A stretch of 5,751 nucleotides of DNA from an uncultured bacterium (GTDB lineage: Bacteria > Bacteroidota > Bacteroidia > CAILMK01), in NCBI GenBank assembly GCA_903835275.1, contig CAILMK010000077.1, positions 1 to 5,751 of the forward strand. The letters run 5' to 3'. Positions 1 through 4,725 of the stretch are shown here, piece by piece. A model generated the notes under the pieces. It made no database searches, was not told where the DNA came from, and saw nothing but the letters and a program-made list of their open reading frames with translations. A program made the position numbers and the translations under genes. Position 1 is the first letter of the stretch, and the number at the start of each line of letters is the position of its first letter.

Positions 1-1
1 A

Positions 2-706
2 AATATCAATTTTGTAGAAGGTACACGCACCATTGACTACAAGGATGATTCCAAGACGGAAAACACCCGTACCGCCTACCCTATCGATTTTATTGATAAT
101 ATCATGGAGCCTTCCATTGGTGATGCTCCTAAAAATATATTCTTCCTTGCAGCGGATGCATTCGGAGTATTGCCTCCGATCTCCAAGCTGACCAAGGCAC
201 AGGCGATGTTTTACTTCATTTCGGGTTACACTGCAAAGGTTGCAGGTACTGAAGCAGGCGTCAAGGAGCCTTCTCCAACGTTCTCTGCTTGCTTCGGACA
301 GGTATTCCTTCCGCTGCACCCTACCAAATACGCAGAGATGCTTGGCAGGAAGCTGGAAGAAAACCCTGATATTAACGTATGGCTGATCAATACAGGATGG
401 AGTGGCGGCGCTTATGGCGTTGGCGAACGTATCAGTCTGCCCTATACCCGTAGCCTCAGTACAGCGGCTCTGGAAGGTAAACTGGACAAGATAGAATACG
501 TTCAGGATCCTGTCTTCAACCTCAGCATGCCGAAAGCATGTCCGAACGTACCGGATGAGATCCTTTATCCGCGCAACGCATGGGCTGATAAAGCTGCGTA
601 CGATGCCAAGGCAAATGAACTGGCTACTTCCTTCAACAAGAATTTCGAAAAATTTGCTGACTTCGCAAGCGCAGATATGAAAGCAGCTGCGCCGAAAGCG
701 AAATAA
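2..706 (+). CDS. pckA: Phosphoenolpyruvate carboxykinase (ATP), C-terminal part (5' end outside window)
   Basis: ATP-dependent PEP carboxykinase interconverts oxaloacetate + ATP and phosphoenolpyruvate + CO2 + ADP in the cytoplasm, the entry step of gluconeogenesis (some anaerobes run it the other way to make ATP). The frame is open from base 2 and gives 234 codons, under half of the usual 530-540 residues. The Walker A/kinase-1 and kinase-2 metal-binding motifs lie upstream, off the window. Visible family signatures, by fragment residue: KTENTR at 18-23 (its Arg matches E. coli Arg333), ADAFGVLPP at 51-59, TFSACFG at 93-99, and GERISLPYTR at 141-150. In the last, the R-I-x4-T pattern matches the adenine-nucleotide contacts Arg449/Ile450/Thr455 of the E. 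coli enzyme. The NTGWSGGAYGVG loop has the longer form seen in many bacterial members. The C-terminus ends in an Ala/Lys-rich tail. The reading frame is intact up to TAA at 704-706, and a strong terminator follows. The ATG at 104 is internal, because homologous sequence continues upstream of it. The family call is close to certain; the direction of the reaction in this host is not visible. Confidence 0.96.
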   Translation, partial: NINFVEGTRTIDYKDDSKTENTRTAYPIDFIDNIMEPSIGDAPKNIFFLAADAFGVLPPISKLTKAQAMFYFISGYTAKVAGTEAGVKEPSPTFSACFGQVFLPLHPTKYAEMLGRKLEENPDINVWLINTGWSGGAYGVGERISLPYTRSLSTAALEGKLDKIEYVQDPVFNLSMPKACPNVPDEILYPRNAWADKAAYDAKANELATSFNKNFEKFADFASADMKAAAPKAK

Positions 707-722
707 TACAATATATGTTTAC

Positions 723-736
723 TCCGCCGCGGCGGA
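723..736. repeat. 14-bp perfect GC-rich palindrome after pckA
   Basis: The sequence TCCGCCGCGGCGGA equals its own reverse complement. It begins 17 bases after the pckA stop and ends 8 bases before the terminator stem. As RNA it could fold into a 5-bp stem with a CGCG loop, or it could be a protein-binding site on DNA. It stands out as a GC-only core in otherwise mixed DNA. No function is recognised. Confidence 0.5.
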
Positions 737-744
737 TACGATTG

Positions 745-777
745 AATGCCCTGCTCGAAAGAGTGGGGCATTTTTTT
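745..777 (+). terminator. Intrinsic (rho-independent) terminator of pckA
   Basis: Bases 745-756 pair with 761-772 over 12 consecutive positions (ten Watson-Crick, two G-U wobbles at 752/765 and 753/764) and close on a GAAA tetraloop at 757-760. The stem runs directly into seven T residues (771-777). This is a textbook terminator for + strand transcription, 38 bases after the pckA stop. Read on the - strand, the same hairpin is followed by CAATCG rather than a U tract, so it should not work well for the convergent gene that stops at 782. A contribution to both genes cannot be excluded. Confidence 0.9.
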
Positions 778-781
778 GGCT

Positions 782-3700
782 CTAATTCTTCATAAACTTC
801 TGTACAATTACCCCATCCTTATTTTTCAATTTGAGCATGTACATACCTTGGGGTAGATGCGAAACGTCCATTTGACAGGTCATCATGTCTGCAGGAATTC
901 TGGAAGAAATTATTTCCCTTCCCTGCAAATCCAGGATCAATATATTCGTTTCAGAAATATTACTTTCAAAATCAATGTTCAATTTACCGGAAGCAGGATT
1001 AGGGTGAATTTTGAAAAAATGATCATTGCTGATTTTTTCTATTCCACTGGTCAGGTTTAATTCAAGCACAGTTGGATATAGTGTAAAAACAAGTCCTGTA
1101 TCCATAGGATTGGCAGCATTCAGTTTTACAATTGGAGCCGAAGATACATTATCAACCATTGGAACATCCACCCATACGCGGTATTTTGTGATAGCTACAT
1201 TTCCGAAATTGAAACGACCGCTGGCATCGGTCCAGGTATAGCGCTGTACTCTTCCATTGCTGTCAGCCAGAATGACCCGTATATGCTTGGCAGGTAATCC
1301 TGAGCCATATGTTTTACATAGGCTACATAGGGTAATTTTTCCGCCAACTGTACCTGCACCACCCGGATTGCTTCCATAAAGAGTTTTAAAATTTTCAATG
1401 GTTGTATCAAAAGGCAAATGAATATTCCTTGCAGAATAAAAATCTGCAGACGAATCCGCCCATGTTGGCATTTCCTTTGAATATCTTGTGAGGTCCGGAA
1501 AGGCAACAAGGTAGATCAAACTATCATCTGAGGCAAATAAATAATTTCCAAAGCTATCCGTAGACATGGAATCGGTGATGGCAACGCTTGTATCGGCCGG
1601 ATTATATTTGCCCATATAAATAAGGGATTTCACCAGTGGCCCGCCTGTTGATGTGGATACTTTTCCCTTGATAATCCTATTCAATTGAAGTCCTGAGGAG
1701 TTTGCAGAGCAACCATTGGAATCAGTAACCAATACACTGTAATTTCCTTTTTTATTAACTACATAAGAGGGCAAAGTAGCACCCGAAATAGAATGCCCGT
1801 CCAGTATCCACTGATAGCTTTTCCCTATGGAAGAAAACAATGAATCATGAGATTTTCTGATGACAGAAACAATCGGAGTATGTACACTTACTATCAGATC
1901 AGAAGAATCAGAGCAGCCCATGGAATTTGATGCTACCAGATGAATCTTAGCAAGGCCGCCGCTGCCCCAAACTATATTGACAAGGCTATCGGTATTACTG
2001 CCCGAAATGCTTGCACCACTCACTGACCACTTGTAGGTATTGCCTTTTGCATTATTGACATAATAATTTCCGGAAACATTGGAACAAACAGTTGGCAACC
2101 CTTTTATAATTGAATCTACCGGAGGAAGCACTGTTACAATAATCTGGTCAGTATCCCTGTCCTTGTACACTGAATCAATTTCAATAGCCTGTACCGCGCC
2201 GGTTCCGGCAGTATTCCACTGTACCCAGATGCTGTCCTTCTTCATGGAAAGCACGGTGCCGTTCTTTATATTCCAGTAGGTGGAGTCCCCTTGTTTACTG
2301 CTAAGTGAGTAAGCGCTGATGGTGCCCTTGCAAACCGATGAAGCTCCGGATGCTATTGCAAAATATGGAAATTGCTGGTTGGTGAAAAACGCATCTAAAG
2401 TTCCTCCAAGTTTTGTTTGAAATGCCGATGAACCTGCTATTCCTGATGAACTTGATGTCTCACCAATAATGTAAACATTTCCTTTAAGACCAGAGCAAAT
2501 ACCACTGCCCAGATCGTTAGCCGGACCGCCAAAATAACTACCGTAACGCAGGCCTCCGTTTTTGTCAAAGTATGCAATGAATGCATCCGTGCTGTCCTTT
2601 CCAAGCATTCTCGTTTTTAATCCATCTGTTGTGGATATATGATCCTTGCTTTTTGTATACCCCGTTATGTAAACACCACCACCCGGTTCTCCGCAAAGGC
2701 CTAAAGGCACATCATCATTGGAGCCGCCATATAGAGTGCTCCAGTTCATATTACCCGTAGAATCAAATTGAGCAACAAAAGCGTCTACCTGGCTTCTCAA
2801 TTTTGTCTGGTAAGCTCCTTTTGTTGCATGCCACGATGTATCATACATAAGGCCGCCAATATACACTCCTTCCTTTTCAGCCATGGCAGAACCAGTTGGG
2901 TATTCATATCCTTTTGCACCCATATATGATCCCCATATCTGATTTCCGTTACAATCAAATCTGGATATATAGGCATCAAACGAGCCACCAAAGGTGCTTT
3001 GATAAGTTCCTGAAGTAGAAATACCTTTACTTGCAGATGTCCAACCTGCAATATAAACGAAATTATTAGAAGTAGCCGTAATGGAATATGCCTCACCAGC
3101 TGCATTGTCTCCAAAATAAGAAGCCCACATTAAGGTTCCTGACGAATCAAATTTACCAAAAAACGGATTGATATTAGAACCGGGTTTAGTCCTGAAAGCT
3201 CCCGATGTACTGATTGCACTGCTGCTCTGTGTGGTACCTGTGAAATAAAGATCTCCTTTAGGCCCCACGGACACATAAGCAATATTATCCTGACCACTTC
3301 CCCCATAATAGGTTGCCCATTCCCTTTTACCGGAATAATCAAATTTAACAAGAAAGCCATCAGAAATGCCACCACCATATTTAGTTTGATGAGCTGAGGC
3401 GGTTGCCAGAGCTGTTCCCTTTATTGTATCATAATAGGCTACGCCGCCCATATAAACGTGTTTACCTTCAAAAGCTGCCACCGTGAAACCTTGTTCCTGG
3501 TTTCCTCCACCATAGTATGTACCCCAAACCCTATTACCTGAAGAGTCAAACTCTGCAAGAAAAGCCTCTGTTCCGGAAGATGAAGTCATATATGCACCGG
3601 AAGTTGCCATGTTGGTACTTCCCCAGGTAATTCCCGTAATGAATACATTTGCGTTTAAATCCGTACATATCCCTATTCCCCTTTCAGTTCCTGCTCCTCC

Positions 3701-4501
3701 ATAATAGCTTGCCCATGTAACACTTGGATCAATGATCAATGTCTCATCAACAGGATATTGCCCGATATTGAACCCTACGGTATTATCTTTTTGTAAGAAT
3801 GATGAATTAACTGCCTTCCCATTTTCAAGATTTGCCATTGGATTTGTTTCATGAATTTCACCCAAGCCGCATGAATGAATTAATCCATCCGGATTTGATT
3901 CGTTAGCACCATTATTATGCCATGTAATTTTAATATCAGCGGCGTTCCCTCCTTTTTTTACTATGAAACCATATTCAATTCCACTCTCCTTACAATTAAT
4001 GAACATATCTATATTGGGATAAATATCCGAGTACTTCAAGGTTTTGAAAGAGGGGACATTAGTAATTCCATTTGGACAGTTTTCAAGATAAAAATTTGAA
4101 TATCCTTTCGAAATATTATCAGAAAGGACAAGTGCACTTTCGTTAGCGCCTGTAAACTCCATGTCAACTTTTTCGAGTGTGGAAGGCGAAGGAACTTCAG
4201 GGGCATTCATAGCAGAATTCGGATCTCGTAGATCATTGAATTTTTGTCCTGTATTTTTACAAAAAACGAATGATATTTTTGATTTGTAAAAATACACTCC
4301 TACTCCGTTGCTTTGTCCATAATAGAGAACATTTTCTCCATTGGAAGGCGTCAATTGTCCGTCATTGCGGACAAAGTTCCAGTCTTTGTTCAGGTACTTT
4401 GTAAATGATTTCGGAGCGCTTTTAGCAGTAAAAACGCAAAAGAAAATAATAAAAAAAGAAAGGATTTTGAACGATAAAGGTCCAATAGTTGGTTTTAACA
4501 T
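782..4501 (-). CDS. Large secreted SBBP-repeat beta-propeller protein with PKD/Ig-like domains and T9SS type A sorting domain
   Basis: A 1239-residue protein built to leave the cell through the type IX secretion system, either anchored on the surface or released. Domains by residue: signal peptide 1 to about 29; DUF7948-like N-terminal domain about 40-258; seven SBBP repeats 263-711 (predicted seven-bladed propeller); two PKD-like domains about 722-795 and 797-873; an Ig-like domain about 876-940; two carboxypeptidase-regulatory-like beta-sandwiches about 943-1037 and 1052-1141, the second with a CSLC pair at 1059-1062; T9SS type A domain about 1162-1239. No catalytic motif is visible, so adhesion, binding or a structural role is more likely than enzymatic activity; that is inference. 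The ATG at 4501 is the only plausible start: an in-frame TAG lies at 4529-4531 with no other ATG between, and the signal peptide follows directly. No Shine-Dalgarno is seen. The gene is convergent with pckA (75-bp gap), divergent from mnmA, and appears to be transcribed alone. Sampled blocks are more A/T-rich than the neighbours. The architecture is well supported; the ligand or function is unknown. Confidence 0.93.
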   Translation of the reverse strand: MLKPTIGPLSFKILSFFIIFFCVFTAKSAPKSFTKYLNKDWNFVRNDGQLTPSNGENVLYYGQSNGVGVYFYKSKISFVFCKNTGQKFNDLRDPNSAMNAPEVPSPSTLEKVDMEFTGANESALVLSDNISKGYSNFYLENCPNGITNVPSFKTLKYSDIYPNIDMFINCKESGIEYGFIVKKGGNAADIKITWHNNGANESNPDGLIHSCGLGEIHETNPMANLENGKAVNSSFLQKDNTVGFNIGQYPVDETLIIDPSVTWASYYGGAGTERGIGICTDLNANVFITGITWGSTNMATSGAYMTSSSGTEAFLAEFDSSGNRVWGTYYGGGNQEQGFTVAAFEGKHVYMGGVAYYDTIKGTALATASAHQTKYGGGISDGFLVKFDYSGKREWATYYGGSGQDNIAYVSVGPKGDLYFTGTTQSSSAISTSGAFRTKPGSNINPFFGKFDSSGTLMWASYFGDNAAGEAYSITATSNNFVYIAGWTSASKGISTSGTYQSTFGGSFDAYISRFDCNGNQIWGSYMGAKGYEYPTGSAMAEKEGVYIGGLMYDTSWHATKGAYQTKLRSQVDAFVAQFDSTGNMNWSTLYGGSNDDVPLGLCGEPGGGVYITGYTKSKDHISTTDGLKTRMLGKDSTDAFIAYFDKNGGLRYGSYFGGPANDLGSGICSGLKGNVYIIGETSSSSGIAGSSAFQTKLGGTLDAFFTNQQFPYFAIASGASSVCKGTISAYSLSSKQGDSTYWNIKNGTVLSMKKDSIWVQWNTAGTGAVQAIEIDSVYKDRDTDQIIVTVLPPVDSIIKGLPTVCSNVSGNYYVNNAKGNTYKWSVSGASISGSNTDSLVNIVWGSGGLAKIHLVASNSMGCSDSSDLIVSVHTPIVSVIRKSHDSLFSSIGKSYQWILDGHSISGATLPSYVVNKKGNYSVLVTDSNGCSANSSGLQLNRIIKGKVSTSTGGPLVKSLIYMGKYNPADTSVAITDSMSTDSFGNYLFASDDSLIYLVAFPDLTRYSKEMPTWADSSADFYSARNIHLPFDTTIENFKTLYGSNPGGAGTVGGKITLCSLCKTYGSGLPAKHIRVILADSNGRVQRYTWTDASGRFNFGNVAITKYRVWVDVPMVDNVSSAPIVKLNAANPMDTGLVFTLYPTVLELNLTSGIEKISNDHFFKIHPNPASGKLNIDFESNISETNILILDLQGREIISSRIPADMMTCQMDVSHLPQGMYMLKLKNKDGVIVQKFMKN
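785..1018 (-). other. T9SS type A C-terminal sorting domain
   Basis: Residues about 1162-1239 match the Por-secretion-system type A signal: F-K-I-H-P-N-P-A-S-G-K-L-N-I (1163-1176), I-L-D-L-Q-G-R-E-I (1189-1197), D-V-S-H-L-P-Q-G-M-Y-M-L-K-L (1212-1225), and a terminal strand V-Q-K-F-M-K-N. In characterised systems this domain directs transport across the outer membrane and is removed during surface attachment or release. The match is clear over its whole length and ends exactly at the stop codon. Confidence 0.95.
1079..2344 (-). other. PKD-like, Ig-like and carboxypeptidase-regulatory-like beta-sandwich linker region
   Basis: Residues about 720-1141 form a string of small all-beta domains between propeller and sorting domain. 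Two PKD-like units start with S-x-V-C (721-724) and T-V-C-S (804-807) and contain Y-W-N-I / Y-K-W-S-V and V-x-W strands. Next is an Ig-like unit with Y-Q-W-I-L-D-G and Y-S-V-L-V-T-D-S-N-G-C (921-931), common in Bacteroidota surface proteins. The last two units start I-K-G-K-V (944-948) and V-G-G-K-I (1052-1056) and carry the D-S-F-G-N-Y and D-A-S-G-R-F turns typical of carboxypeptidase-regulatory-like domains. Such domains usually act as spacers or stalks. Boundaries are approximate. Confidence 0.75.
2369..3715 (-). repeat. Seven SBBP (beta-propeller) repeats within the T9SS protein
   Basis: Protein-level tandem repeats. The module starts W-(A/G/S)-(T/S)-x-(Y/F/M/L)-(Y/G)-G and runs through a V-Y-I-x-G strand, a ST-S-G-A-Y-x-T segment and a D-A-F-(L/I/V)-x-x-F-D-x-x-G hairpin. 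The module-initial aromatic residues are Trp263, Trp326, Trp395, Trp459, Trp523, Trp587 and Tyr653, so the spacing is 63, 69, 64, 64, 64 and 66 residues. The seventh module stops after DAFF (about residue 706) without its FD-x-x-G-x-x-x-W strand. That strand may be supplied by the segment ahead of Trp263 and close the ring. At DNA level the copies are well diverged, so this is an old expansion and not a recent tandem duplication. Confidence 0.9.
3728..4384 (-). other. DUF7948-like N-terminal domain
   Basis: Residues about 40-258 lie between the signal peptide and the first propeller repeat. They carry the pattern typical of the region ahead of SBBP repeats: an early F-x-x-N-x-G-Q motif (here FVRNDGQL, 43-50), alternating beta-strand sequence, a segment of the KYSDIYPNIDM type (156-166), and an ending in TLIIDPSVTW that leads into blade one. 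I assign it from memory of this recurring architecture. No function is established for the domain. Confidence 0.65.
4250..4296. repeat. 14-bp perfect inverted repeat inside the early coding region of the T9SS gene
   Basis: Bases 4250-4263 (TGTATTTTTACAAA) are the exact reverse complement of 4283-4296, with a 19-base spacer. The element covers codons about 69-84 of the SBBP protein, encoding the two Tyr/Phe-rich beta-strands at 69-73 and 79-84. The mRNA could form an A/U-rich hairpin about 200 bases into the message. It may be a by-product of two complementary strand sequences or a regulatory or recombination site. Confidence 0.6.
4415..4501 (-). other. Sec signal peptide of the SBBP/T9SS protein
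   Basis: Residues 1-29 have a short N-region with Lys3 and Lys12, a hydrophobic core of about eleven residues (14-24, rich in Phe and Ile), and a small-residue stretch (TAKSA, 25-29) where signal peptidase I could cut. The exact cleavage site is unclear because Pro30 follows Ala29. Cys22 is not in a lipobox (no Leu at -3), so a lipoprotein is unlikely. T9SS cargo reaches the periplasm through Sec, which fits. Confidence 0.85.
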
Positions 4502-4668
4502 GGCGGTTGTTTTTAAAATTTGGTGCAGCTAAGGTAACTCTTTTATTTAACAATTAGCATTCCCCAAATTAATTTCTTCTAAATAACAGAAACCGTTTCA
4601 GGAATTAACGCCGCATCACTTTACCAAACCATACCAAAGCTGAAATACTCCAAAGAAGTAAAATCCCG

Positions 4669-4676
4669 TATCTTTG
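4669..4676 (+). promoter_or_regulatory. Bacteroidota -7 promoter box for mnmA
   Basis: TATCTTTG is a perfect match to the TAnnTTTG -7 consensus of Bacteroidota housekeeping promoters and is followed by CA, as is common in that phylum. It lies 49 bases upstream of the mnmA ATG, predicting transcription start near 4680-4684 and a leader of about 40-45 bases. A -33 TTG is not evident at the expected distance, so the promoter rests mainly on the -7 element. Confidence 0.7.
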
Positions 4677-4690
4677 CAGGCTAAATTATC

Positions 4691-4717
4691 ACGTCATCTC
4701 GTTATGACGTCATTACG
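4691..4717. promoter_or_regulatory. Nested palindromes in the mnmA leader (possible operator or hairpin)
   Basis: Three copies of the half-site ACGTCAT occur in 23 bases: direct at 4691-4697, inverted at 4704-4710 and direct again at 4707-4713. The last two overlap to form the perfect palindrome ATGACGTCAT (4704-4713), which extends to 4700-4717 with one mismatch pair. The first two form a separate 7-bp stem with a 6-base loop. The two pairings share bases and exclude each other. The cluster lies between the predicted transcription start and the ATG, where a repressor site or RNA structure could act. Function is inferred only from position and symmetry. Confidence 0.45.
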
Positions 4718-4725
4718 ATAAAATT

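Larger units (their letters stand above)
4502..4725. other. Divergent intergenic region between the T9SS gene and mnmA
   Basis: This 224-bp spacer must hold both promoters. For mnmA there is a clear -7 box at 4669-4676 and a palindromic leader at 4691-4717. For the - strand gene I find only an imperfect -7 candidate (TTAATTTG read on the - strand, at 4564-4571) without a convincing -33 TTG. A short odd palindrome GAAAC-C-GTTTC lies at 4589-4599. No small ORF, RNA gene or transposon end is visible. Confidence 0.6.

Noticed and set aside
104..706. A short stand-alone 200-codon gene starting at ATG 104
   Set aside because: The frame is open to base 2, and the upstream 34 codons include the conserved KTENTR motif of PEP carboxykinase, so the ATG is internal.
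565..771. Open frame on the - strand (68 codons) overlapping the end of pckA and the terminator
   Set aside because: It is antisense to a well-supported pckA frame, its start lies inside the terminator stem, and it has no recognisable domain.
1195..1509. Open frame on the - strand (104 codons) in another frame of the T9SS gene
   Set aside because: It lies wholly within the continuous 1239-codon gene on the same strand and lacks any recognisable motif.
2797..3378. Two open frames on the - strand (2797-3114 and 3130-3378) under the propeller repeats
   Set aside because: Both are out-of-frame readings of the repeat-encoding DNA. The repetitive parent sequence explains their length.
2369..3715. 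Regularly spaced similar segments that might suggest a CRISPR array or recent DNA tandem repeats
   Set aside because: The period is about 190 bases and the copies are similar only at protein level. There are no identical short repeats with unique spacers.
4415..4501. Lipoprotein signal peptide based on Cys22
   Set aside because: The residues before Cys22 are Ile-Phe-Phe, not a lipobox, and a C-terminal T9SS signal already explains localisation.
4564..4571. Possible -7 box for the T9SS gene on the - strand (TTAATTTG)
   Set aside because: It misses one fixed position of TAnnTTTG and has no TTG upstream at a suitable distance, so it is not listed as a promoter.
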